Assembly: GCA_036501085.1 (NCBI GenBank)
Contig: DASYAZ010000016.1
Coordinates: 10,494 to 74,493 of the forward strand
Direction: 5' to 3'
Length of the DNA: 64,000 bases
Origin: GCA-003244245 sp036501085
GTDB taxonomy: Bacteria; Actinomycetota; Actinomycetes; Mycobacteriales; Pseudonocardiaceae
The notes beneath the pieces were generated by a model. It ran no database searches. It was given only the letters and a program-made list of their open reading frames with translations, and had not been told where the DNA came from. Made by a program: the position numbers and the translations under genes. Shown here one piece after another: positions 1 to 7,853 of the stretch (positions within the stretch are counted from its first letter, which is position 1; each line of letters opens with the position of its first letter).

Positions 1-1
1 A

Positions 2-367
2 CTCGGTGAACGGCTGAGCTTCATCGCCGGTGACTTCTTCGTCGACGCGCTGCCGCAGGCGGATGTGCTCGTCATGGGACATATCCTGCACGGTGCAGAC
101 ATCGACCAGAAACGTCTTCTGCTGCGCAAGGCCTACGAGAGCCTGCCCCGGGGCGGCGCGCTCATCGTCTATGACACGATCATCGACGACGAGCGCCGTC
201 ACAATGTGTACGGACTGCTGATGAGCTTGCACATGTTGCTTGATTCACCGGGCGGATTCGAGTACACCGGCATGGATTGCCGTGCCTGGATGCGGGAAGC
301 AGGATTCCGCAAGAGCTACGTCGAACACCTGGCCGGACCTAGATCGATGGTTGTCGGAATTAAGTAG
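2..367 (+). CDS. SAM-dependent O-methyltransferase, C-terminal part
   Basis: This gene is open at the left edge; only about 121 C-terminal residues are visible. They align along their whole length with the complete O-methyltransferase at 14128-15171 (shared DVLVMGHILH, DQKRLLLRKAYE, GGALIVYD and SYVEHL blocks), so the two are paralogues of the dimeric plant/actinomycete O-methyltransferase family. The GHILH block keeps the histidine that is the catalytic base in this family, but the following Asp-Trp of the usual HDW motif is Gly-Ala here. It converges on the SDR gene, with 12 nt between the stops. Its likely role is to methylate a hydroxyl of the bisindole product. The substrate is unknown. 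Confidence 0.85.
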   Translation, partial: LGERLSFIAGDFFVDALPQADVLVMGHILHGADIDQKRLLLRKAYESLPRGGALIVYDTIIDDERRHNVYGLLMSLHMLLDSPGGFEYTGMDCRAWMREAGFRKSYVEHLAGPRSMVVGIK

Positions 368-379
368 GCTGCCATCAGC

Positions 380-1162
380 TCACGCCTGTTCCAGCATGAG
401 ACCCGCATCCGCGGTGAGAATCATTCCGGTGAGGTAGTCCGATTCAGCGAGATGAACATAGCTGCCGGCCAGCCCGACGGGGTCGATGGCCCGACGCAAG
501 GGGATGTGACTCAGCCAGGACTGCTCGAGCTCGGCGCCTGCAGGAAGGCTGTCGGAGGTGGCGACGAAGCCAGGGGCCACCGCGTTGACCCGCACATGCG
601 GGGCGAGGTGCTTGGCCATCGCCATCGTGAAATTGCTGACCGCGGCTTTGGCGGCCGAGTACGCCATGACACCTTCCTGGCTTTTTTGGTCAAGACCTTT
701 CGCCAAGTGCCATGAGACCGTTCCCCCGCTGGCCGCAGAGGAGGTGTTGATTATGGAGCCGCCACAATGGATCATTGTTCGGGCAGCGCGCATCGAGCAG
801 GCCACCGTCGACAGTAGGTTGATCTGGAGAATGTGCAGCCAATGCTCCATCGTGGTCCCCGCCAGCGAAGCATCCGGGGTGAAGCCCCCCACGTTATTGA
901 CCAGGACGTCCACCGGGCCCAGGACGGAATCGGCTTCGCCGAACATCCGCTCGACCTGTTGCGGATCGCAGACATCAGCCTGGGCATAGTGTGCGGCACC
1001 CCCACTGTTGATGATCTCCGCTACCACGCTCCGGCCGCCGGCCACGTCCGTGGCGGAGTTAACCAGAACACGCGCTCCCCGCTCGGCGAAGGCGAACGCG
1101 ACCGCGCGCCCGATGCCGCGGGAGGAACCGGTCACGATCGCGACCTTGCCCTGCAATATCAT
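380..1162 (-). CDS. SDR-family NAD(P)H oxidoreductase
   Basis: This is a 260-aa short-chain dehydrogenase/reductase. The N-terminus has the Rossmann motif TGSSRGIG, followed by an NNVGG element and the catalytic triad region (Ser in INTSSAAS, then YSAAK). The ATG at 1162 is chosen because it follows GGGGTGA and gives a normal family N-terminus; an upstream start would add 34 Arg/Gly-rich residues. It is the last gene of the minus-strand biosynthetic operon, 29 nt after the FAD monooxygenase. An SDR next to an FMO suggests a tailoring pair in which a ketone or epoxide-derived intermediate is reduced after core assembly. That role is inferred from position only. Confidence 0.85.
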   Translation of the reverse strand: MILQGKVAIVTGSSRGIGRAVAFAFAERGARVLVNSATDVAGGRSVVAEIINSGGAAHYAQADVCDPQQVERMFGEADSVLGPVDVLVNNVGGFTPDASLAGTTMEHWLHILQINLLSTVACSMRAARTMIHCGGSIINTSSAASGGTVSWHLAKGLDQKSQEGVMAYSAAKAAVSNFTMAMAKHLAPHVRVNAVAPGFVATSDSLPAGAELEQSWLSHIPLRRAIDPVGLAGSYVHLAESDYLTGMILTADAGLMLEQA

Positions 1163-1191
1163 GGACTCACCCCCGCGTTCACGACCCTCGC

Positions 1192-2448
1192 TCACGATCC
1201 TGTTGTGGGGCTGGCCGTCAGCGGAATCCTGACGTGCTCCGGTCGAAGCCCCACACCGATCCACCGGCTGAACAGGGTCTGCAAAGCCGGGATCCGAGCG
1301 AGCAACTGCTCAGGATGGGGACCTCGCATCTGATCATTACGGAGAATCCTCTTGACCGCGACCCGCTGAACGGCGCGCTGTACCTCCTGCGCCAACGCGG
1401 TCGACCACCACCGCCGCAACTGCACCGCCGCGAGATCCCTGTTCCGTACCGGCCGGCCACTGCGTTGATACTCCAGCAGCGGAGCGCACAACCGGTTGGC
1501 TGCGGCAACGGCATCCTGCACGGCTAACGCGACACCGAAGCCACCCACCGGAGACATGGCGTGTGCGGCATCCCCGATCAGCAACAGGCCCCGCGCATAC
1601 CATCGACGGAGCCGATCAACCCGCACTTCAAGCAGGTGGACATCGTCGAGCCCGGTTATCTCGTCGGTACGATCAGCAAGAAATGGAACGATCGCAGCCA
1701 GGTCGTGGCGGAGTGATTCGACACCCTCGGCTCGCAGTTTTTCGTATCCACCCTTCTCAGTCTCATACGACATCTGCCAGTAGGTGTTCCGATCGATGAG
1801 GTTGAAGATCCTCCCATTACTGATCCGGACACACAGTCCTTCGTCAGGATCGGTCTCGCGACGGGAGATCCGGAACATCATCACGTCCATCGGAATCCCG
1901 AGATCCCGCGGCCGCATGCCCGCCGCATCCCGCAACGCCGAGTTCCTCCCGTCGGCGGCAATCACGATCGCGGCCCGCACCGTTCGGCTTCCATCCGCGG
2001 TGCGCACGCGAATTCCGGCCGTACGGCCAGCCCGCTGTATCAGTTCCGACGCTTCGGTCCGCATCAGGAGACGGAACGTCGGATAACGTAGCGCCTCCTC
2101 GGTGATGAGATTGAGAAAATCCCACTGCGGCAGGAAAGCGACATAGGGAAACCGGACCTTGATCTTCCGGAAGTCTGCAACCTCGACACGCACACCATCG
2201 CGCATCAGGCCGAATGTCTCGATCTTCCGGTGTGGCAGCTCATGGAACTTCTCACCCAATCCTATCTGGTCGAGGATATCGAGGGTGTACGGATGGACGG
2301 TGTCGCCTCGAAAGTCCCGGATGAAGTCCTTGTGCTTCTCGAGTAGGACAACGTCGATTCCAGCCCGGGCGAGCAGCAGACCCAGCGTCGCCCCTGCAGG
2401 CCCGGCGCCGACAATACACGCGGTAGTGACAATAGACGACGACTCCAT
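1192..2448 (-). CDS. FAD-dependent aromatic monooxygenase (tailoring)
   Basis: This is a 418-aa class A flavoprotein monooxygenase. The FAD-binding GAGPAG motif lies near residues 12-17, a DG motif (AADGRNS) is mid-protein, and the GD motif LIGDAAHAMSPVGG precedes the C-terminal third. It is shorter than the RebC-like enzyme at 15190 and not closely similar to it, so it is a second, different oxygenase of the cluster. The ATG at 2448 follows GGGGGA; a GTG 18 nt upstream is the alternative. The gene sits between a methyltransferase and the SDR in the operon. A reasonable role is oxygenation of the assembled indolocarbazole or bisindole core, with the SDR acting afterwards. The substrate is unproven. 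Confidence 0.88.
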   Translation of the reverse strand: MESSSIVTTACIVGAGPAGATLGLLLARAGIDVVLLEKHKDFIRDFRGDTVHPYTLDILDQIGLGEKFHELPHRKIETFGLMRDGVRVEVADFRKIKVRFPYVAFLPQWDFLNLITEEALRYPTFRLLMRTEASELIQRAGRTAGIRVRTADGSRTVRAAIVIAADGRNSALRDAAGMRPRDLGIPMDVMMFRISRRETDPDEGLCVRISNGRIFNLIDRNTYWQMSYETEKGGYEKLRAEGVESLRHDLAAIVPFLADRTDEITGLDDVHLLEVRVDRLRRWYARGLLLIGDAAHAMSPVGGFGVALAVQDAVAAANRLCAPLLEYQRSGRPVRNRDLAAVQLRRWWSTALAQEVQRAVQRVAVKRILRNDQMRGPHPEQLLARIPALQTLFSRWIGVGLRPEHVRIPLTASPTTGS

Positions 2449-2485
2449 CGATCCCCCGAAATCCACCCGTGGCAGAACCCCGAGA

Positions 2486-3244
2486 CTACTCGCGCTCGAC
2501 CGCGCGCCAGGAAACGGCGAAAACTCCGAGCCCGAGTCGCTTGCACTCTTCTTCTATCGTCGCACCCGGCAACGCCGCCGTGTACTCATGAATGAACGCC
2601 TCACGTTCCAGTGGAACGTCGATGGCAGCAATTTCGAGCCAAGTGGGATTCAGGATGACCTGCAGGACGGCGCTGACGTCGTCCAGATCACCCGTCGAGT
2701 CCCACACGGATCGCGCTGTACGAAATGCGAAATTCACCTGCCATTCACGAGTTCCCCAGCCGGGTTCCCACATCGACTCCATGATTAACAGCAACCCGTT
2801 CTTCGCGGTCAGCCTACGGAAATGATCGAGGACCACCTCGGGCGGCCCGACGTTGATGACACAACCGAGCGCCAGAACGAGATCGAACACACCGTCACGC
2901 TCGGGAGTCATGCTGAGCACGTCACGGACCTGGTAAGAGATATTCGGCCGCGACCGATCCCGCTCGGCAATCTCGATCATCGAAGGTGCCAGGTCGACGG
3001 CGACGACCTCGTCGTAACGATCAGCCAGCATGAGAGAGTAACGGCCAGTCCCACAGCCGATATCCAGAGCACGGCGACCGGTCTCCAGATTCCTGTCCAG
3101 CCACCGGTTCATCGGCGCTTCCGGCGAGTCCAGGCTCCGGGCGAACCTGTTGTACAAGCTGATGAGATGCTTGTCGTTGTACAACTTCTCGGCAGCTCGC
3201 GGTGCCGGTACCGCACCACTCGGCCCGTCTGTTGTGGTCGGCAT
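2486..3244 (-). CDS. class I SAM-dependent methyltransferase
   Basis: This is a 252-aa methyltransferase. The SAM-binding motif I is ALDIGCGTGRYSLMLADRYD, followed by an acidic VDLAPS strand end and a VFDLVLALG motif IV. It is a diverged duplicate of the methyltransferase encoded immediately upstream (3276-4016): both share the LADRYDEV, RDVL and GPPEVVL-type blocks. The ATG at 3244 follows ACGGAGAT at good spacing; the longer open frame to 3307 would overlap the upstream gene. In the operon it lies between that duplicate and the FAD monooxygenase, so it probably N- or O-methylates the bisindole. Which position is modified cannot be read from sequence. Confidence 0.87.
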   Translation of the reverse strand: MPTTTDGPSGAVPAPRAAEKLYNDKHLISLYNRFARSLDSPEAPMNRWLDRNLETGRRALDIGCGTGRYSLMLADRYDEVVAVDLAPSMIEIAERDRSRPNISYQVRDVLSMTPERDGVFDLVLALGCVINVGPPEVVLDHFRRLTAKNGLLLIMESMWEPGWGTREWQVNFAFRTARSVWDSTGDLDDVSAVLQVILNPTWLEIAAIDVPLEREAFIHEYTAALPGATIEEECKRLGLGVFAVSWRAVERE

Positions 3245-3275
3245 CGAATCTCCGTTCTTCAGGGGCACGATTTCG

Positions 3276-4016
3276 TCAGGCCGGATCCGCTTGCCACACC
3301 GCGCCACTCAGATTCGGGATGACATTTTCCGTGATCCGCACACCCGGAAAGTGCCGATGGTAGTTCTGCCGGAATTCACTGAGAGTCGGCGGGATGTTCT
3401 CCTCGCTCATCTCTTTCCATCGTGGGTGAAGCATATAACGAAGTGCGTCGATCACCAGTTCGATGTCACTTGAGACCTGATAAATCGTGTGGGCGATCTC
3501 AAATGGTTGAAAACTCTGTGACATACCGGTTTCGCTTATAGACTTCCTCGGATCCTCATCGGGCCGAGTCATGTCAAGAACGACAAGCCTTCCTCCCGGA
3601 GCCAAGAGTTCCCGAAACTGGGGAAGAACGACGTCAGCCGGACCCATGAAGAATGCACTGTTGGTGGTGAACACCGTGTCGAACGTGCCGTCTTCCTCGG
3701 CCGAGAGATCCAGGACGTCGCGACACTCATACCGCACATTGGGCGGATTTGCTTTGGCCCGGGCGATCTCCAGGACTCGCGAGGACACATCGATCCCGAG
3801 GACCTCGTCGTAGCGGTCCGCGATCATCCGGCACGTGCGACCGTTACCACAACCAAGATCGATAGCCTTGCGACCTCCGGGCAACTCGGCCATGAGCCAC
3901 ACGCGTCCGGGGTTACCCGGAAGGTCCATCACACGGATGAAGCGGTCATAGAGCTCAGCGAGATCGTCCAGATATGGCCGGTCCGTGGCCCGATCGGTCT
4001 GACTCGTCTCAACCAT
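3276..4016 (-). CDS. class I SAM-dependent methyltransferase (internal start)
   Basis: This 246-aa methyltransferase lies at the 3' end of the larger open frame. An ATG at 4016 preceded by GGAAAGG gives a family-sized protein, so independent translation is the simplest reading. Motif I is AIDLGCGNGRTCRMIADRYD; an acidic IDVSS and a TFDTVFTTN block follow. It is paralogous to the product of 2486-3244, 31 nt downstream, and the pair probably arose by tandem duplication and then specialised. Context places it among the late tailoring methyltransferases of the bisindole pathway. Whether it is made alone, as the ABC fusion, or both needs proteomics. Confidence 0.8.
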   Translation of the reverse strand: MVETSQTDRATDRPYLDDLAELYDRFIRVMDLPGNPGRVWLMAELPGGRKAIDLGCGNGRTCRMIADRYDEVLGIDVSSRVLEIARAKANPPNVRYECRDVLDLSAEEDGTFDTVFTTNSAFFMGPADVVLPQFRELLAPGGRLVVLDMTRPDEDPRKSISETGMSQSFQPFEIAHTIYQVSSDIELVIDALRYMLHPRWKEMSEENIPPTLSEFRQNYHRHFPGVRITENVIPNLSGAVWQADPA

Positions 4017-5441
4017 GACGACCTTTCCACTGGTTGACGAAGCAGCGCTATCGCCACCGTAGATCGACGGGTGCGGCGGGTGGTAGGCATGGGGCCTCAC
4101 AGGCGGCAAGACCTGCATGGCCGCGTAGGATGGGTTACACAACCGTAGTGCCCCGCTATCCGATATTGACAGAAAATCCAATACCGTAGCGGTGATCGCC
4201 AGTGCTGAGCGCAGATCACGATATGGCTTTCTGAGCAATACGAACACGATAGACGCCAGCGCGGAGGACAGGAGCAGGATCGGAACTGCCAGCCAGCGGG
4301 CAGTCAGCATCATCGCCGCGATCGCCGCCACCGGCGGGAGGCCAGTAGCGATCAGCGATCGCACGGAATGCACCGGGATTCCCGCTATGGCCACGACATC
4401 CCGGGTCGCCATGCGTGGAAGGCGATCCTCCCAGGTGGCCAGTACTGCCGGTGGCGCGCTCGTGATCCGGTCGATGATCCGGTGCGAGAGCTGCTGGAGG
4501 ATGGCAACACCGGCGAGCTGCGCGCGGCTGCTCGCCCAGAGCGATGTCACCGCGTACATGACCGCCACTACGAGCATGGAGTACAGCGGCCATCGCGCTC
4601 CATGCTGATCAGGTTGTGGCCAGATCACACTGAGGGCCAGGCCGAAGCTGACCCCGTACAGCACCCCGGCCACGACCGCCGCAACTGCTGCCTGAACTAC
4701 TCCGCTGCGCGGCACGACAGACAGCAGTCGACGTGCTGCCGCCCGAACTCGGACCCCAGCATCCAGCCGCGCGGGGGACGGCATGCTCGATGGCTGCTGG
4801 GTCAGCCTCCGGGCACAGCTACCGACGACGGGACCCAATAACACGAAGGTCAGCACATCGGCACGTGGGGTCGCCAGCACAGTGGTGACCGTGAGTACCG
4901 CAGCAAGGATGAGCACCGGTGAGTACGTGATCTCGGTCAAGGCCGCCGGCAACTGAACTTGCCGGGTTCGAGCAGCGAACCCGGCAAGAAAGCGATCGAG
5001 AGTTGCTCGATGGTGCAGAGTGTTCCTCGCACCGCAGCCAACAACGGAAACCAGCTGCGAGGTTCCGGCACTGAGGTGATCGTGCACGGTGGCAAGGGCC
5101 GCCATCCCGGATGCCCGGGCGGTGGCCGCCCACCTGCCCGCCACCGCCCCCATCGCTATCGGCACCACAAGAATTGCCGCCAGCACCGGATCCGCCCAGC
5201 CCAGAATGCCCAGCCCGGCCAAGCCGGCCAAGCCGGCCTCCGACCGGGTGGCCCGGATAGCCAGCAGGTCGGAGACCAGCAGGAACAGCAACACCGCTAC
5301 CGGGTAGCCGGCGTCGCGCCACCCGCTCACGTGGTCCGGCGCGATAGGAACCGGGATAGCAACGACCAGGACGAGACCGGCCGGTATGCCGGCAAGGGCT
5401 ACGGCCAGCACCAGTCTGGCAACGAGCACTGGTCGCGACAT
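3276..5441 (-). CDS. chimeric ORF: ABC-transporter membrane region fused in frame to methyltransferase
   Basis: One uninterrupted 721-codon frame starts at ATG 5441, behind a clear GGAGGTG. The first 475 or so codons encode many hydrophobic helices and charged linkers typical of ABC exporter membrane domains, seemingly the end of one such domain and the start of a second. No Walker A, signature LSGGQ or Walker B motif is present, so the ATPase part is missing. After a 50-residue linker rich in Pro, His, Tyr and Ser, the frame runs straight into a complete methyltransferase. This looks like a decayed exporter whose 3' half was deleted so that it now reads into the neighbour. The methyltransferase also has its own start (separate entry). 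A functional fusion is possible but less likely. Confidence 0.6.
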   Translation of the reverse strand: MSRPVLVARLVLAVALAGIPAGLVLVVAIPVPIAPDHVSGWRDAGYPVAVLLFLLVSDLLAIRATRSEAGLAGLAGLGILGWADPVLAAILVVPIAMGAVAGRWAATARASGMAALATVHDHLSAGTSQLVSVVGCGARNTLHHRATLDRFLAGFAARTRQVQLPAALTEITYSPVLILAAVLTVTTVLATPRADVLTFVLLGPVVGSCARRLTQQPSSMPSPARLDAGVRVRAAARRLLSVVPRSGVVQAAVAAVVAGVLYGVSFGLALSVIWPQPDQHGARWPLYSMLVVAVMYAVTSLWASSRAQLAGVAILQQLSHRIIDRITSAPPAVLATWEDRLPRMATRDVVAIAGIPVHSVRSLIATGLPPVAAIAAMMLTARWLAVPILLLSSALASIVFVLLRKPYRDLRSALAITATVLDFLSISDSGALRLCNPSYAAMQVLPPVRPHAYHPPHPSIYGGDSAASSTSGKVVMVETSQTDRATDRPYLDDLAELYDRFIRVMDLPGNPGRVWLMAELPGGRKAIDLGCGNGRTCRMIADRYDEVLGIDVSSRVLEIARAKANPPNVRYECRDVLDLSAEEDGTFDTVFTTNSAFFMGPADVVLPQFRELLAPGGRLVVLDMTRPDEDPRKSISETGMSQSFQPFEIAHTIYQVSSDIELVIDALRYMLHPRWKEMSEENIPPTLSEFRQNYHRHFPGVRITENVIPNLSGAVWQADPA

Positions 5442-5493
5442 AGTGGGTTGCACCTCCACCGATCCAGCCCAACACCTGGCCGATCTCCAGCCC

Positions 5494-6075
5494 TCAATGA
5501 CGCATCGATGGGCGACCACCGGTCTCGTCTGGAACCGGCGGGATAGGCCAGGATGAGTAGCGCCGTAGCCCGTACAGCAACGGGACACCCGCAGACACCT
5601 GGATATCGAGCACACGACCCAGCACAACCCGGTGGTCCCCTACCTGAATCTCCCCAGCCACCTCACAGGCGGCCGCTGCAAAAGCGTCGAGACGCAGGAA
5701 AGGCAGCTTCGAAGGACCCCATGACTCCCACGGGATCTCGGCAAATTTGTCAACGTGCAACGAAGAAAATACTGACGCCGCGCGTTGCCCTTCGGCGTGC
5801 AGGAGATTGACAGCGAACCTTCTGCCCGCCAGCACGGCATGGAGGGTCCCTCCAAGCTCGCACAGGCACACCAGAAGGGTGGGAGGTGACAGCGTCACGC
5901 TCGACAGCGAGGAGCAGGTCGCTCCCTGCGGACGACCCGCGAGGTCCCTCGCGGTCACCACCGAGACACCGGTGGGGAACGAGCTCATCAGGTCCCGGAA
6001 GTGACCCACGTCGGCGTGCTCATCCGGCGACCGGACGGTCAGGTGCAGGGCATCAGCCCGATCGTATGAATTCAC
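5494..6075 (-). CDS. flavin reductase partner of the halogenase (RebF type)
   Basis: This 193-aa protein belongs to the flavin reductase-like (split-barrel, FMN-binding) family: residues 29-60 carry the FPTGVSVVTA and GATCSSLSSVTLSPP blocks, and a GDHRVVLGRV block appears in the last third. Such enzymes supply free FADH2 to tryptophan halogenases. The gene lies 29 nt downstream of the halogenase on the same strand, as expected for a two-component system. The start is a GTG at 6075 with a moderate GGAAG upstream. It could also feed the FAD monooxygenases of the cluster. Confidence 0.88.
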   Translation of the reverse strand: MNSYDRADALHLTVRSPDEHADVGHFRDLMSSFPTGVSVVTARDLAGRPQGATCSSLSSVTLSPPTLLVCLCELGGTLHAVLAGRRFAVNLLHAEGQRAASVFSSLHVDKFAEIPWESWGPSKLPFLRLDAFAAAACEVAGEIQVGDHRVVLGRVLDIQVSAGVPLLYGLRRYSSWPIPPVPDETGGRPSMRH

Positions 6076-6104
6076 CTCGTGCGCGCTTCCGTATGGAGTG
6101 GACG

Positions 6105-7691
6105 TTATTTCTTGTGTAGCAGGCGAAGGTACTCGACCGTCGTGGGGAGATTGAGTGTCATAGCGCGTTGCTTCTGTTTGACATCACCCAGCAGACGTTT
6201 CGCATCCGCGATGGCGTGCGGCCGGTGCGACAGTGATGGCAGTGGACTATCGGGAAGCACCCCAAGCCCGGTGAAAATACAGTAGTAGCTACCATTCGTC
6301 CAGAAGTTACGGAACTCCGCCTCGAAATTGTTATAGTAGGTCTTCACATCGACAGCAGGGGCGTTGATGGGCAGCCCCGCCTTGTACATGGCGATCTTTT
6401 CTTGAATGTCTGGAGTCAGGGTGAGTTTCTTGTTCGCCCGCCAGAACTCCGTGTCCGCGCGCGGCGACAGGTAAAAATGCGTTTGTATGAAGTCCCTGGT
6501 ATCGTCGAACATCGTCTCGATCTCGTTATTGAACTGGTCGACCAGAACCGGATTGAACGATTTGTCCGGAAAATGCTTGACCAGCTGGTAGATCGCGGCA
6601 GTGATGAAGTATATCCCGGTGGACTCCAATGGCTCGAGAAAACAAGACGACAGACCGACGCTCACACAATTCTTCACCCATGCCCTGCGGTTGCGTCCGA
6701 CCCGGAAGCGGATCTGATTCAGTGGTGTGGACTCCGGGTCGAGATCCCATAGTTGGCAGAAATCCTCCGTCGCCTCGTCCTGGTCGGCGAACCTGCTGGA
6801 GTAGACGTAACCGGTGCCGAATCTGCCGAGCATCGGTATCTTCCAGGTCCACCCGGCCTTCATCGCGATCGCGGAGGTAAACGGTTCGACTCCGTACTCG
6901 TCGTCGTGCGGCACCGCGGTGGCCACTGCGCTGTCGCACAGCAACTGGTCACCCATGTCGACGAACGGTTCGGCCATCGCCTTGTTGATCAGCAAGCCCC
7001 GGAACCCGGAGCAGTCGATGAACAGATCGGCATCATACCGAGCGCCGCTGGTCGTGATCAGTGCCTGCAGAAAACCCCGGTCGTCCTGCTCCACGGTGGC
7101 CATCTGGTCACACACGTGACGGACATTCATCTGCTCGGTGGCGAACCGGCGCAGGAAATCCGCCAAGAGATTGGCATCGAAGTGCCATGCATAGGAGGTG
7201 GCCGGCCGGCCGTCGGGCCAGCAGGGGGCCTTCATCGCCTGCATCACCGATGGCTCCCAATAACAGGCATCGTCGAACCTGTCGTGAGTCTCACCACGCA
7301 GTCGCAGGTAGGCCCAGTAATGCGACAGCGGGAGACGATCAAGCTGCGGCAACAGACCGAACGTATGATAATAGTAATCGAGATCGCTCCCTTTCGCCCG
7401 CGGGTGGGGCTGACCGACACCTTCGGTGCACCAGTTGATGAATTTTATTCCGATCTTGAAACTGGCGTTGCACTCCGGCATCCAGTCTTTCTCGGCTAGG
7501 CCCAGAAAGTCAAAAAAAACCGTCTGAAGGTTCGGTATCGTTGCTTCGCCGACACCGATTTTCGGAATAGCGGGCGCTTCCAGAACTGTGATCGACGTGG
7601 TCTCACCGAGCGCTTTCGCCAGGTAGGATGCGGTCATCCAACCGGCGGTACCGCCACCCAGAACGAGAATCTTCTCAATCCGGTCGTTCAT
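6105..7691 (-). CDS. FADH2-dependent tryptophan halogenase (RebH/PrnA-like, probably 7-position)
   Basis: This is a 528-aa halogenase. The FAD-binding GGGTAGW motif is near residue 15 and the family hallmark WTWKIP is present. Starting at ATG 7691 (behind GAGGAG), the lysine in SFKIGIKF falls at residue 79, the position of the catalytic Lys79 of PrnA/RebH, and the essential glutamate is in FLEPLEST. Long blocks such as GVGEATIPNLQT, DCSGFRGLLINKAM, FGTGYVYSSRF and EFRNFW resemble RebH closely, as I recall that sequence. Together with the YY pair near the C-terminus, this suggests the tryptophan 7-halogenase class. It acts on free tryptophan before dimerisation, with FADH2 from the adjacent reductase. 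Regiochemistry and chloride versus bromide use are inferred. Confidence 0.95.
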   Translation of the reverse strand: MNDRIEKILVLGGGTAGWMTASYLAKALGETTSITVLEAPAIPKIGVGEATIPNLQTVFFDFLGLAEKDWMPECNASFKIGIKFINWCTEGVGQPHPRAKGSDLDYYYHTFGLLPQLDRLPLSHYWAYLRLRGETHDRFDDACYWEPSVMQAMKAPCWPDGRPATSYAWHFDANLLADFLRRFATEQMNVRHVCDQMATVEQDDRGFLQALITTSGARYDADLFIDCSGFRGLLINKAMAEPFVDMGDQLLCDSAVATAVPHDDEYGVEPFTSAIAMKAGWTWKIPMLGRFGTGYVYSSRFADQDEATEDFCQLWDLDPESTPLNQIRFRVGRNRRAWVKNCVSVGLSSCFLEPLESTGIYFITAAIYQLVKHFPDKSFNPVLVDQFNNEIETMFDDTRDFIQTHFYLSPRADTEFWRANKKLTLTPDIQEKIAMYKAGLPINAPAVDVKTYYNNFEAEFRNFWTNGSYYCIFTGLGVLPDSPLPSLSHRPHAIADAKRLLGDVKQKQRAMTLNLPTTVEYLRLLHKK

Positions 7692-7807
7692 CTCGATACT
7701 CCTCACGCGTCGAAGAAGCAGCTCGATTGCCGGCGAAATGATGACACATCGAGATTGTAATACTAGAACACCGTTCGGCTACGCAGTTAGCTCGCGACAA
7801 CCCAATC

Positions 7808-7824
7808 AGTGAAAACCGTTCACT
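7808..7824. promoter_or_regulatory. short dyad AGTGAA-N5-TTCACT in the halogenase upstream region
   Basis: A perfect 6-bp inverted repeat with a 5-nt spacer lies in the 162-nt gap between the P450 stop and the halogenase start. Its size fits an operator for a dimeric regulator or a small hairpin. No second copy was found elsewhere in the cluster, so its role is only a suggestion. The halogenase could have a promoter of its own here, separate from the oxidase-led operon. Confidence 0.3.
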
Positions 7825-7853
7825 CACGTAGGATGGCACCTCCCTGCGGGGAG

